From an uncultured Muribaculaceae bacterium (GTDB lineage: Bacteria; Bacteroidota; Bacteroidia; Bacteroidales; Muribaculaceae), in contig CAJUKF010000030.1 of assembly GCA_910587355.1 (NCBI GenBank), positions 6,432-24,635 of the forward strand: DNA of 18,204 nt, given 5' to 3'. Position 1 is the first letter of the stretch. Each line of letters begins with the position of its first letter. This document shows positions 1 to 8,625 of the stretch, piece by piece. The position numbers and the translations under genes are program-made. Below the pieces are notes generated by a model. It worked only from the letters and a program-made list of their open reading frames with translations, did not search any database and was not told the DNA's origin.

Positions 1-2
1 AG

Positions 3-128
3 AATGTAATAAACGATAAGTCACTTTCGAAATCTCGAAAGAAAGCATTGTTTGATATGTTGATAAGACTTAATGCTTATAAATTAATAATATATTTAAT
101 GAAAATAAAAGCTAAATTAAATGGATAA
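3..128 (+). CDS. C-terminal end of an upstream gene (partial), probable glycosyltransferase
   Basis: Reading frame 3 is open from the left edge of the window to a TAA at 126-128 and gives about 41 residues, ending in IIYLMKIKAKLNG. It overlaps the next gene's ATG at 121 by 8 bases, the same tight coupling seen between the other genes here. The basic, Leu/Ile/Lys-rich tail resembles the C-termini of GT2-type transferases in Bacteroidales capsule clusters, but that is a resemblance from memory. The catalytic part lies outside the window, so the family cannot be decided. An open frame of this length in AT-rich DNA is suggestive, not conclusive. Confidence 0.55.
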   Translation, partial: NVINDKSLSKSRKKALFDMLIRLNAYKLIIYLMKIKAKLNG

Positions 129-1035
129 TAAAATAGCAATGATAATGCCATATTTTGGCAAATGGCCAAAATGGATTAATCTGTTTTTCTATAGTTGTGG
201 GAAGAATGAGTTTATAGATTTTTATATATTCTCAGATTGTCCCAAACCACATAATTTATCTAAAAATATTATATTTACATCTATTTCGTGGGAAGAGTAT
301 TGTAAACAAATATCAGATGCTTTAGATGTAAATTTTAAAGACGTAGAACCATATAAATTATGTGATATAAGACCGGCTTATGGATATATTTATCAAAATA
401 TTTTAGATAATTACCAGTTTTGGGGATACGGAGATATAGATTTATCATATGGAAATCTAAAATCATGGCTTACAAATATACTTCTTGATAAATATAACAT
501 TATCAGCACACATGCCAATAGGCTTTCAGGACATTTTTGTTTAATACGCAATACCGCGCCTAATCGAAATGCTTTTCTGAAATTTAAAAATTGGCGAAAA
601 CGTATTACAGATAAGAAGGTATACGGTTTTGATGAATATGATTTTACCGAATATTTCGTTCCAAATATTTATTGGGTTCATAGAATTGATAGATACATAG
701 GGGCATTCTTCGGAATTGGTCATTACAAAATATTCTCGATGATAATGCCTTTATTTCTCTTTAGAAAAAAAATCCATATGAAAGAACTTTGGACAAGTCC
801 AGCTCCAAAAGAAAGTGAAAAATGGATATATAATCTTTCTACGGGGGAAATGACAAGCCCAAACCGTAAAAAACTTCCATATTTGCATTTTTTATTTTTT
901 AAGAAAACACCTTTCTATCAGACAGATATTTATTGGAAAGACGATTTTTGGAAAGTTTCTGATTCTACAATAAACCAAGGAAAAGGTTTTATAATATTTA
1001 CAAATAAAGAAGTCTTTTATAAAGAAAAATATTAA
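121..1035 (+). CDS. DUF6625-family putative glycosyltransferase
   Basis: The 304-residue product looks like the DUF6625 family, which is common in Bacteroidales polysaccharide loci and is thought to transfer sugars in the cytoplasm. Visible marks are the N-terminal strand and turn KIAMIMPYFGKWPKW (residues 4-18), a beta strand ending FYIFSDC, the conserved stretch PYKLCDIRPAYG, and WGYGDIDLSYG near residues 101-111. The D105-I-D107 there is the likely metal-binding DxD of a GT-A fold. GHFCLIRN follows further on. No membrane segment is evident. The ATG at 121 overlaps the preceding frame by 8 bases. The gene is very AT-rich (about 28% GC in the first line), unlike the export genes 14 kb downstream, which suggests it was acquired separately. 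Donor and acceptor sugars cannot be read from the sequence. Confidence 0.8.
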   Translation: MDNKIAMIMPYFGKWPKWINLFFYSCGKNEFIDFYIFSDCPKPHNLSKNIIFTSISWEEYCKQISDALDVNFKDVEPYKLCDIRPAYGYIYQNILDNYQFWGYGDIDLSYGNLKSWLTNILLDKYNIISTHANRLSGHFCLIRNTAPNRNAFLKFKNWRKRITDKKVYGFDEYDFTEYFVPNIYWVHRIDRYIGAFFGIGHYKIFSMIMPLFLFRKKIHMKELWTSPAPKESEKWIYNLSTGEMTSPNRKKLPYLHFLFFKKTPFYQTDIYWKDDFWKVSDSTINQGKGFIIFTNKEVFYKEKY

Positions 1036-1036
1036 G

Positions 1037-2035
1037 ATGGCAATGCCTACTATAAGCATTATAATTCCAGTATATAATGTCGAAACTTTCCTGAGAACGT
1101 GTCTTGATAGCATTGTGAATCAGACCTATATCGAAAAAGAAATTATCTTAGTAAACGATGGAAGTTCTGATGATTCCGGTGCTATTTGTGATGAGTATTC
1201 GTCACGATATCCTTTTGTTAAAGTAATCCATAAAACCAATAACGGTCCATCGGCTGCAAGAAATTTGGGCATAGAAGTGGCTACAGGTAAATGGATTATT
1301 TTTGTAGATGCTGATGATTTGTGGGCTGATAATAGATGTCTTGAAAAACTGTATGCTTATGCTGTTTCTTTTAATCTGGATATAGTGAGATTTGAGTATT
1401 TAGCTGTAAATGAACAACTTGAACCACTTTCCTCATCCATTTATGATAAAAAAGGTATCAGCGATTGTATCCTTGACAATTACAGTATGGTTAAGTATGC
1501 CATAGCAAGCGAATGGTTTACGGTTTTATTTTTAATAAGGCGTGATATTCTTTCCGATATTAGATTTAAGGAAGATAAAAATTTCCTTGAAGATTGTGAT
1601 TTTTACTGTCGGATATTTGCTTCCGCTCCTTTGCGTTGCGGGTATTTGAATGAAAGATTATATATATATAGAAAACGAAAATCATCTATTACAGCTACAT
1701 ACAAAATAAAAAATCTTAAAGATGCTTTTGAATTATGTGATGTTTTCTATGAAGCAAGTATTAAGATTCTAGATGAAAACCTAAAACGTCTATATATATA
1801 TTATTCGGTAATGATGTATTATTGGACTTTACAAACTTTAGCAGCACAACCATATTTTTTTAAAAGAATATCAATAATAAAAGAACTTAGGCTTGACGCT
1901 CTGCATGCAAGAATCTTGGACCGAATAGACGAAGCAGGAGTAAAAAATAAATATCGGATTTTTATCATGCCGGTTCCTGATATTGGTGTAAGACTTCTTC
2001 ACATAAAAGATAAATTTAGAAGTTGGTTCGCATGA
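1037..2035 (+). CDS. Glycosyltransferase family 2
   Basis: This 332-residue protein is a typical inverting GT-A transferase. The N-terminus TISIIIPVYNVETFLRTCLDS (from residue 5) is the nucleotide-sugar-binding strand. VNDGSSDDS (residues 39-47) carries conserved Asp residues. GPSAARNLGIE is the usual loop, and FVDADDLW (residues 89-96, D91/D93) is the DxD metal-binding motif. LEDCDFY near residues 184-190 provides the acidic residue usually taken as catalytic base. The gene starts one base after the previous stop. A second in-frame ATG at 1043 would also give a normal GT2 N-terminus. It probably adds one sugar of the repeat unit to the lipid-linked glycan at the inner face of the membrane. 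Specificity is unknown. The sequence is AT-rich. Confidence 0.9.
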   Translation: MAMPTISIIIPVYNVETFLRTCLDSIVNQTYIEKEIILVNDGSSDDSGAICDEYSSRYPFVKVIHKTNNGPSAARNLGIEVATGKWIIFVDADDLWADNRCLEKLYAYAVSFNLDIVRFEYLAVNEQLEPLSSSIYDKKGISDCILDNYSMVKYAIASEWFTVLFLIRRDILSDIRFKEDKNFLEDCDFYCRIFASAPLRCGYLNERLYIYRKRKSSITATYKIKNLKDAFELCDVFYEASIKILDENLKRLYIYYSVMMYYWTLQTLAAQPYFFKRISIIKELRLDALHARILDRIDEAGVKNKYRIFIMPVPDIGVRLLHIKDKFRSWFA

Positions 2036-2994
2036 CTTATACTGCAGTAATACGTACATTGGGTAAGGCTGGAGTAAAGTATCAGCAATTGCTCGATTCT
2101 CTTTGCGCCCAGACAGTCATACCTGATAGAATACTTGTCTATATAGCTGATGGATATCCTTTACCACAAGAAACCTGTGGTAAAGAAGAATACTTTTATG
2201 TTAAAAAAGGAATGGTTGCCCAACGGGCACTCTTCTATGATGAAGTTGAAACAGAATACATTCTTTTTCTTGATGATGATTTGTCTCTGCCAAAATCTTT
2301 TGTGGAAAAACTATTTGAGGAAATGGAAAAGAATGAGGCAGATATAGTTGCACCAAATATATATCCTCATGCATTGCGAAGTCTGAAAGCAGAAATCCTT
2401 ATGACAATTTCCGGTCGTATGCGTGCACGGAGAGGTGATAAGTTAGAAGGTTATAAAGTGATGAGAACTTCAGGCTTTTCATATAACAAAACTCCTGAGA
2501 ATAAGGCATACATTTCCCAAACTAATGCGGGGGCTTGTTTTCTTTGTAGGAAATCTGATTTCTTGAAGATTAAATTTCAGGATGAGCTATGGCTTGACCA
2601 AATCGGATATGCAATCGGCGACGACCAGATTATGTTCTTTAAAATGTATCTCTCCGGCCTCAAGCAATTCACTGTATTTGGTACTGGTATACAACACCTT
2701 GATGCCGGTAATAATCTTGGTAATAAGGAAAAAGAAATTAAACTAATAGAAGGCGATTACTTCTTCCGTAAGGTTTTTTGGTACCGGTTTCTGCAGACAC
2801 CCGAACGCAATCCTTTTAAACAAATATGGAACCGTATATGCATCAGTTATTTTTATGGCTTTGGGTTGTTTATTTCCGCTATTAGGGGTGACAAGGAAAC
2901 AGCTGCAGCAAAACGTCGAGGACTTAATAAAGCAAATGCATTTTTGAAAAGTGAACAATATTTATCCCTCCCGAAGATAGAAAAGAAGATATGA
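2032..2994 (+). CDS. Glycosyltransferase family 2 (MTYTAVIRTLG type)
   Basis: I place the start at the ATG at 2032, which forms an ATGA overlap with the preceding stop, rather than the in-frame TTG at 2023. The product is 320 residues. It begins MTYTAVIRTLGKAG, has the GT-A strand ILVYIADG (34-41), the loop GMVAQRALFYDEVETEYILF, and the DxD-type motif DDDLSLP (D81-D83). Further conserved stretches are MTISGRMRARR and SQTNAGACF, then DELWLDQIGYAIGDDQIMF. I recognise this arrangement as a recurrent GT2 subgroup in Bacteroides-type capsule loci. It lacks obvious membrane helices and is expected to act at the cytoplasmic membrane face on the growing repeat unit. Sugar specificity cannot be stated. 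The next gene again overlaps by ATGA. Confidence 0.9.
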   Translation: MTYTAVIRTLGKAGVKYQQLLDSLCAQTVIPDRILVYIADGYPLPQETCGKEEYFYVKKGMVAQRALFYDEVETEYILFLDDDLSLPKSFVEKLFEEMEKNEADIVAPNIYPHALRSLKAEILMTISGRMRARRGDKLEGYKVMRTSGFSYNKTPENKAYISQTNAGACFLCRKSDFLKIKFQDELWLDQIGYAIGDDQIMFFKMYLSGLKQFTVFGTGIQHLDAGNNLGNKEKEIKLIEGDYFFRKVFWYRFLQTPERNPFKQIWNRICISYFYGFGLFISAIRGDKETAAAKRRGLNKANAFLKSEQYLSLPKIEKKI

Positions 2995-3932
2995 CAACCA
3001 TACCTATTGTATTTGCGTTTGACAACCGGCTGACAAAGCCTGCTGCGGTTGCCATATTCTCGCTATTGAAGAGTGCGCATAAAGACACTTTTTACGATAT
3101 TTTCATTCTTCATTCGGATAAAGAGTCGCTTGATAAAGATGTTATTGCCAAAGTAAGTGATAGATATGCTAATAATCGCATAACTTATCGGACGGTAGGG
3201 GATATTTTTGATAATGCTTTCGAAATAAGAGGGATTACAACACCGGCTTATTATCGTCTGCTGATACCGCGTATAATACCTGAATATAATAAAGTTATTT
3301 ATTCAGATGCAGATATTATATTCCGTCAGGATTTGAGTGAAGTTTATTCTACTGAGCTCGGCAATAATTATTTTGCCGGTGTCAAAGACCCGGGCCTAAA
3401 TCTGAGTGAAGATGGTCTTAAACATATGTCTTCATTACCTGGTGTAGCTGTTGGCAATTATATTAATTCAGGTTTTCTGTTAATTAATTCAGAAAAAATC
3501 AATAAGGACGATATTGTTGACAGATTGATAACGACGGCAAGGAATAAATGGAAATTTCAGGACCAGGATACAATCAATATCGTTTGTTCTGACCATATTA
3601 AATTCTTGCCTCCGAAATATAATATGTCAGACTACGCATACTATTATGGTCTTGAGCATTCTGAAAAATTGGCTACATTATATCCATTGACTGATTTTGA
3701 AGAAGATATAGTCGACGGTAATATCCATTATAATGGTCATAAACCATGGAAAAAATGGTGCGTCAATTTCGATATATGGTGGGAATATTATCGCAACTCT
3801 CCGATTTTTGACCCAAAATTCTATTTTGATTTCTATTATAGTCGCCTAAACGAATTTGACCAGCTTCCTTTATTAAAGCGAATTAAAATTCTTATGCGTT
3901 ATTTTGTATATGGCATACGAAAGAACCCCTAA
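2991..3932 (+). CDS. Glycosyltransferase family 8
   Basis: The 313-residue product matches the retaining GT8 family (LgtC/glycogenin-like, usually galactosyl or glucosyl transferases). It opens with IPIVFAFDNRLTKPAAVAIFSLL, which holds the nucleotide-binding Asp. TTPAYYRLLIPRIIPEYNKVIYSDADIIF carries the DxD D106-A-D108. NSGFLLIN is at residues 159-166 and DQDTIN at 191-196. HYNGHKPWK (246-254) is the family's C-terminal HxxGxxKPW signature, which contributes a histidine metal ligand and UDP phosphate contacts in LgtC-type enzymes. The start overlaps the previous gene by four bases (ATGA). Length and motifs look intact. The C-terminal basic and aromatic region is typical for peripheral membrane attachment. 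Confidence 0.92.
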   Translation: MTTIPIVFAFDNRLTKPAAVAIFSLLKSAHKDTFYDIFILHSDKESLDKDVIAKVSDRYANNRITYRTVGDIFDNAFEIRGITTPAYYRLLIPRIIPEYNKVIYSDADIIFRQDLSEVYSTELGNNYFAGVKDPGLNLSEDGLKHMSSLPGVAVGNYINSGFLLINSEKINKDDIVDRLITTARNKWKFQDQDTINIVCSDHIKFLPPKYNMSDYAYYYGLEHSEKLATLYPLTDFEEDIVDGNIHYNGHKPWKKWCVNFDIWWEYYRNSPIFDPKFYFDFYYSRLNEFDQLPLLKRIKILMRYFVYGIRKNP

Positions 3933-4902
3933 GGTTTCGGTTATAGCTCCGGTTTATGGAGTTGAGCGTTTTATTGCTCGGGCTGTCGAGTCGATGATGA
4001 AGCAGACTCTTGATGATGTAGAGTTTATATTTGTAGATGACTGCACTCCCGATAGTAGTATCGATATAATTCGCAAAGTTACATCCTATTATCCGGACAG
4101 ACAAGTACGGATTATCAGGCACGAAGTGAACCGAGGTCTTCCGGCGGCCCGCAATACAGGAATTGATGCCGCTTGCGGAGAATATATTTTCCATTGGGAC
4201 AGTGACGATTACGCTGAGCCGGATATGCTCGAGGCTCTCTATGCCGGGGCGCAAGCCGGCAATTGTGATTATGTATGGTGCGACTGGTTTCTGACATTCG
4301 GTACTAATTCGCGTGTTATGATTCAACCGGAGGCAACGACTCCTCGTGGGGCGTTATCCATAGCGCTATCCGGCGCAATGAAATATAATGTATGGAACAA
4401 ATTAGTGTCACGGTGCTTATACGGTAGTACTGCTATTCGTTTTCCCGAAGGATGCTCCATGGGCGAGGATATGACAATGCTTAAGCTTCTTGCAAAGGCA
4501 AGTTGCGTTGGCTACGTCGCAAAACCGTTTTATCACTATATCCGCACCAATACAGGGGCTATGACTCAGGCCTATTCACCTCGTCATCTTGAGGAGTTAC
4601 GGAATAACACTGCTGACTTATGCAATTTCCTGCGAGCCGAAGTGAATGATAATAATATTGAGCAAGAAATAAACTGGTTCAAATTAAATGTCAAATTGCC
4701 ATTTCTTTTCAGCGGACGTAAGTCTGAAATGAAGCTTTGGCAATCATGGTATAAGGAGGCGGACAAATATATCATGAGCAACAAGCGGCAGGCGCTACGC
4801 ACACGTATCCTTCAATGGACGGCAGCTCATCGTCTCGGCATTGTAAACCATCTTTACAATGCTTTGGTATTCAAATTTATCTATGGTGTGATATATAAAT
4901 GA
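3910..4902 (+). CDS. Glycosyltransferase family 2
   Basis: I choose the ATG at 3910 (330 residues), overlapping the preceding gene by 23 bases, over the upstream TTG at 3904. The protein begins PKVSVIAPVYGVERFIARAVESM, followed by FVDDCTPDSS, then GLPAARNTGID and the metal-binding motif WDSDDY (D97/D99/D100). GEDMTML supplies the acidic residue expected for the catalytic base. This is a complete GT-A inverting transferase. Codon use begins to shift here to higher GC than the first two genes. The C-terminus (AHRLGIVNHLYNALVFKFIYGVIYK) is an amphipathic aromatic tail suited to membrane association. The gene runs into the polymerase gene with an ATGA overlap, so the two are probably translationally coupled. 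Confidence 0.9.
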   Translation: MAYERTPKVSVIAPVYGVERFIARAVESMMKQTLDDVEFIFVDDCTPDSSIDIIRKVTSYYPDRQVRIIRHEVNRGLPAARNTGIDAACGEYIFHWDSDDYAEPDMLEALYAGAQAGNCDYVWCDWFLTFGTNSRVMIQPEATTPRGALSIALSGAMKYNVWNKLVSRCLYGSTAIRFPEGCSMGEDMTMLKLLAKASCVGYVAKPFYHYIRTNTGAMTQAYSPRHLEELRNNTADLCNFLRAEVNDNNIEQEINWFKLNVKLPFLFSGRKSEMKLWQSWYKEADKYIMSNKRQALRTRILQWTAAHRLGIVNHLYNALVFKFIYGVIYK

Positions 4903-6203
4903 AAGCAGCTAAATTGTTTTTAGTGATATTTGCCGTAGCAGTCACGAGTTGCTATTTATTCCCTTTTGTTCCCACGGTTCTTCCTTTGGCCAATTCAAAA
5001 ATGATTTTGGCTGTAGTGGGACTTGTGTTGTTGGGTATAAATTTGACAAAAAAGGGGAATGCTTCTATTGACTATGATTTTCTCAAACTGTCGGTATGGG
5101 CATTTACTATCTCACTTATAGCTTTTATAAGTGTTACGCTCAATCACACTCAAGATAATACATTCACGACATATTTCATGTCGATGTGGGTTTGGCTTGG
5201 AGGTGCGTATGCTGTTGTATGTCTTATAAAATTTGTTCATAGAGGTATTTCAATACCCATACTTGTCAATTACTTGATTACAGTATGTGTGCTGCAATGC
5301 GTTTTGGCTCTTATTTTCGACACTAATTCATCTGCCGCGGAATGGCATGCGCGGACCTTCACAGGAGAAGGGTATATGGGAAATACGGACGAGGAGCGCT
5401 TGCATGGTATCGGGTGTTCATTGGATGTTGCTGGCTTCCGTTTCGCTGCAATAATATGCATGGGTGCGTTTTTGTTATGCCGAGATTACAATAGCCAATC
5501 GTGGAAGCAATTGGCATTTTATCTTTTGGCAATAGGTTTTATCACAGTTATTGGTAATATGATATCGCGCTCTACTGTGGTTGGTACAGGTGTGGCATTA
5601 GTATATATTTTGTTAGCATCAACTGTAAAGTCAGATAATCGTAAATTACTGTGGTATTTTACTTTGTTTATCGTTTGCGTCTCGTTGATATGCGTTTACT
5701 TATATAATATTGATAAAAATTTCAGAGATAATATTCGTTTCGGTTTCGAGGGCTTCTTTTCTATAGCTGAAACAGGGGAATGGCGAACCAATTCAAATGA
5801 CATATTAAAGAATATGGTTGTTTGGCCAGATAACTTGAAAACATGGATAATTGGCGACGGCTATATAAATAATCCGTTAGATACCTCATTGGATACATTT
5901 GACCCTTATTATGTTGGGCCGAGTTTCCATGGATATTACAAGGGTACTGACATCGGCTATCTGCGCTATATATTCTATTTTGGCATAACGGGTTTGCTGG
6001 CATTTTCCCTCTATCTTATTCAAGTATGCAAAATCTGCATGGTACGATTCAGAGCTTTCAGTCTAATGTTTTTCTTGGTATTGGTTGTGAATTTTATAGA
6101 GTGGTTTAAAGTCTCGACTGACCTCTTTGTGGTGTTTGCGCCTTTCCTTTGCATTTCAGCCAAAGAAAATGAAGAAACCTTGACTCATCCTGAACATATT
6201 TAG
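4899..6203 (+). CDS. O-antigen polymerase/ligase-like integral membrane protein (Wzy type)
   Basis: The 434-residue protein is almost entirely hydrophobic with roughly ten to twelve membrane segments. There is one large polar loop (about residues 273-350), the usual topology of Wzy polymerases and WaaL-like ligases. Supporting local motifs are SRSTVVGTG around R224, GDGY (319-322) and TDIGYLRYIFYFGITGLL from residue 350. The last two resemble the conserved loop edge seen in O-antigen ligase family proteins of Bacteroidales. It is the only polytopic protein in the window, so it is the likely polymerase that joins lipid-linked repeat units in the periplasm, supplying chains to the Wzc/Wza proteins encoded downstream. 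Such proteins diverge fast, so polymerase versus ligase cannot be settled here. The start overlaps the previous GT2 gene by ATGA. Confidence 0.82.
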   Translation: MKAAKLFLVIFAVAVTSCYLFPFVPTVLPLANSKMILAVVGLVLLGINLTKKGNASIDYDFLKLSVWAFTISLIAFISVTLNHTQDNTFTTYFMSMWVWLGGAYAVVCLIKFVHRGISIPILVNYLITVCVLQCVLALIFDTNSSAAEWHARTFTGEGYMGNTDEERLHGIGCSLDVAGFRFAAIICMGAFLLCRDYNSQSWKQLAFYLLAIGFITVIGNMISRSTVVGTGVALVYILLASTVKSDNRKLLWYFTLFIVCVSLICVYLYNIDKNFRDNIRFGFEGFFSIAETGEWRTNSNDILKNMVVWPDNLKTWIIGDGYINNPLDTSLDTFDPYYVGPSFHGYYKGTDIGYLRYIFYFGITGLLAFSLYLIQVCKICMVRFRAFSLMFFLVLVVNFIEWFKVSTDLFVVFAPFLCISAKENEETLTHPEHI

Positions 6204-6209
6204 AATCTG

Positions 6210-7346
6210 ATGAAACTTGTCTATTGCCATTGCTCCCTCTATAATCCGGGGGGAATGGAGCGAGTACTGCTCAATAAGGTCAGGTGGCTTGTCGGTGCCG
6301 GACATGAAGTGCTGGTTGTAACCACCGACCAGCAGGAGCGCCCTACTTTTTACCGGTTCCCCGATGAAGTGAAGATGCTCGACCTGGGCATCAACTATTC
6401 GCTTGATAATGACCAACCACTTTATAGGCGTATACCATCCTATCTGCGCAAGCGGCATCTGCACCGTGCCCGATTCACGGAGTTGCTGATGCGCGAGCGT
6501 CCCGACATCACGGTTTCGCTCTATCCGTCAGAGTCATCGTTTATTCCCCGGATTAAAGACGGAAGTAAGAAAGTGCTTGAGCTGCATTTCAACAGATATT
6601 TTCGCATCCAATATGGGCGCGGAGGCCTTACTGGCCTTATAGACCGCTGGCGCAGTAACGTCGATGAAAAAATAGCACGCAGTTTCGACAGTTTTGTGGT
6701 TCTTACTGAAGAGGATAAAAAATATTGGGGTGACATGCCTAATATTTCGGTGATAGCCAATACAGCTGTGTCTATGCCCCTGAAAAGCGACTGTACATCG
6801 AAGCGAGTAATCGCCGTGGGGCGTCTTGATTTTCAGAAAGGGTTTGACAGACTGATAGATATATGGGAAGTTGTTAAAAAGAGTCCTCTCTCAGAGGGAT
6901 GGCGTCTCGATATTTTCGGACAGGGTGAATGGCGCGATAAACTCAATGGAATGATAGAGGAAAAAGGTCTTTCTGATTCGGTTGCTGTCAATGCTCCTAC
7001 CGGTGAAATTGGCAAAGAGTATGCGGCAAGTTCTATTCTGGCAATGACATCTAACTATGAGGGATTTCCAATGGTAATGATTGAAGCCATGTCGGCCGGT
7101 TTGCCGGTTGTTACTTATGGTTACAAATGCGGTCCGCAGGATATTATTACCCAGGGCGTTGACGGTATCATCTTGAATGAAGGCCAGATATGTTCTTTTG
7201 CTGATGCTTTGCTGCAGCTTATGAGTAATGATGCATTGCGGCGGAAAATAGGTGCGGCCGCCACTCGGGTGGTGGAAAGATACTCAGAGGAGAAGGTGAT
7301 GGGGCAGTGGATGTCGCTTTTCGAAAATATTACACGAAATGAGTGA
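6210..7346 (+). CDS. Glycosyltransferase family 4 (GT-B fold)
   Basis: This 378-residue GT-B enzyme begins with MKLVYCHCSLYNPGGMERVLLNK, whose PGGMERV (13-19) is the family's Gly-rich acceptor-side loop. The C-terminal domain has AVGRLDFQKGFDRLI (202-216) and the EX7E motif EGFPMVMIE (284-292), followed by AMSAGLPVVTY. These bind the nucleotide sugar in retaining GT4 enzymes. The sequence is close in style to the amylovoran/capsule GT4 subgroup (AmsD-like), a resemblance from memory. It starts six bases after the polymerase stop and ends overlapping the next gene by eight bases. It would extend the lipid-linked repeat unit in the cytoplasm. Sugar specificity is unknown. Confidence 0.9.
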   Translation: MKLVYCHCSLYNPGGMERVLLNKVRWLVGAGHEVLVVTTDQQERPTFYRFPDEVKMLDLGINYSLDNDQPLYRRIPSYLRKRHLHRARFTELLMRERPDITVSLYPSESSFIPRIKDGSKKVLELHFNRYFRIQYGRGGLTGLIDRWRSNVDEKIARSFDSFVVLTEEDKKYWGDMPNISVIANTAVSMPLKSDCTSKRVIAVGRLDFQKGFDRLIDIWEVVKKSPLSEGWRLDIFGQGEWRDKLNGMIEEKGLSDSVAVNAPTGEIGKEYAASSILAMTSNYEGFPMVMIEAMSAGLPVVTYGYKCGPQDIITQGVDGIILNEGQICSFADALLQLMSNDALRRKIGAAATRVVERYSEEKVMGQWMSLFENITRNE

Positions 7347-8583
7347 TAAAGGACGTATTGTCCAGATAAATCCCGTGTTGCGCACGAGTACGTCTACCGG
7401 ACGTATCATGCAGGAAATTGGCGCTTTAGCAGAAAGCGCCGGTTGGCATAACTGGTGTGCTTACGGCAAAGGACGCGATGGTATCCGTACGTGCACAACG
7501 GATATACTGCCTGTGGGCGACAAATGGAGTACAGCGCTTCATGGCCTCATCACGCGCGCCTTCGACAGTCATGGTCTTGGCTCTTCGAGGGCTACGCGAG
7601 AGTTCGTGAAAACGTTGGAGGCAATCAATCCCGACATAATCCATATCCATAATATCCACGGCTATTTTCTTAATTATCAGATTTTTTTCGATTATCTCAA
7701 GTATAGTCGCGCCAAAGTAATATGGACTGTTCATGACTGCTGGCTATACACCGGTCATTGTTATCATTATTCTTTTATTGGGTGTGACGCGTGGAAAAGG
7801 GGGTGTGGGAAGTGTCCGCAGCGCGGAGCGTTCCCCCGGAGTCTTTTTATCGACCGCTCCCGAAAAAATTTTATTGATAAAAAGCTGAGCTTTACGTCGA
7901 TACCTAAAGAGAGCATGGTGATTGTGCCGGTTTCAGAGTGGATGCGCAACGAAATGTCGCATTCTTTTCTGCGTGATTATCCTTTTCAGGTGATTCACAA
8001 CGGCATCGATACATCAGTCTTTCGGCCATGTAACGGTTTGGAAATCAGAGAGAAACTTGGGATAGGAGAGGATAAGAAAATTATTCTCGGCCTGGCGAGC
8101 ATATGGTGTGCTGAAAAGGGGCTCGACGATTTTATTCAGCTTTCTAAGATGTTGAATGATAATGAGATAATTGTCATGGTCGGTGTCGATGCACGTACGG
8201 CAAAACGTCTGCCGGCATCAATAAAATGGCTGCGGAGGACGGAGAATATCGACATGCTGGCACAGCTGTATTCAGAGGCTTTGGCGTTCGTAAATCCCAC
8301 ATATCAAGATAATTACCCTACGGTGAATCTTGAAGCGATTTCGTGCGGAACACCGGTTGTGACCTACCGTACAGGGGGAAGCGTAGAGTCGATAACACCG
8401 GCGACAGGACGCATTGTTGAGCAGGGCGATGTAGAGGGTATATTGTTGGCTGTAAGGGAAATAGAATCTCTTGGCAAGAGCAGTTTCATACAGGCATGCC
8501 GCGATTATGCGCTTGCCAATTTCAGAAAGGAAGACCGTTATAACGATTATTTAAGGCTTTACGAGCGTCTCGTGAAGTGTTAA
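7339..8583 (+). CDS. Glycosyltransferase family 4 with cysteine-rich insertion
   Basis: The 414-residue GT-B transferase starts inside the previous gene (8-base overlap). The N-terminal half has the acceptor-domain strand IIHIHNIHGYFLNYQIFF, then a cysteine cluster at 132-160: HDCWLYTGHCYHYS, then GCDAWKRGCGKCP, with C134, C141, C149, C156 and C159. This TVHDCW...TGHC...GC pattern recurs in a known GT4 subgroup of Bacteroidales and Proteobacteria polysaccharide loci. The regular spacing suggests a bound metal, which is inference. The C-terminal half holds the donor site, with DNYPTVNLE in place of EX7E (Asp for the first Glu, as I recall for this subgroup) and SCGTPVVTYRTGGSVE. The 3' end carries one arm of a 17-base direct repeat. 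Confidence 0.9.
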   Translation: MSDKGRIVQINPVLRTSTSTGRIMQEIGALAESAGWHNWCAYGKGRDGIRTCTTDILPVGDKWSTALHGLITRAFDSHGLGSSRATREFVKTLEAINPDIIHIHNIHGYFLNYQIFFDYLKYSRAKVIWTVHDCWLYTGHCYHYSFIGCDAWKRGCGKCPQRGAFPRSLFIDRSRKNFIDKKLSFTSIPKESMVIVPVSEWMRNEMSHSFLRDYPFQVIHNGIDTSVFRPCNGLEIREKLGIGEDKKIILGLASIWCAEKGLDDFIQLSKMLNDNEIIVMVGVDARTAKRLPASIKWLRRTENIDMLAQLYSEALAFVNPTYQDNYPTVNLEAISCGTPVVTYRTGGSVESITPATGRIVEQGDVEGILLAVREIESLGKSSFIQACRDYALANFRKEDRYNDYLRLYERLVKC

Positions 8584-8618
8584 AACACGCATTTCGCGCC
8601 TTCGTGAAGTGTTAAAAC
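8570..8618 (+). repeat. Short direct repeat spanning the stop codon of the GT4 gene
   Basis: The 17-base string TCGTGAAGTGTTAAAAC occurs at 8570-8586 and again at 8602-8618, a spacing of 32 bases. The first copy encodes the last residues and TAA of the upstream GT4 gene. The second lies in the 42-base gap before the next GT4 gene. It looks like a small local duplication. No hairpin or regulatory role is evident. Confidence 0.8.
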
Positions 8619-8625
8619 GTATTTT

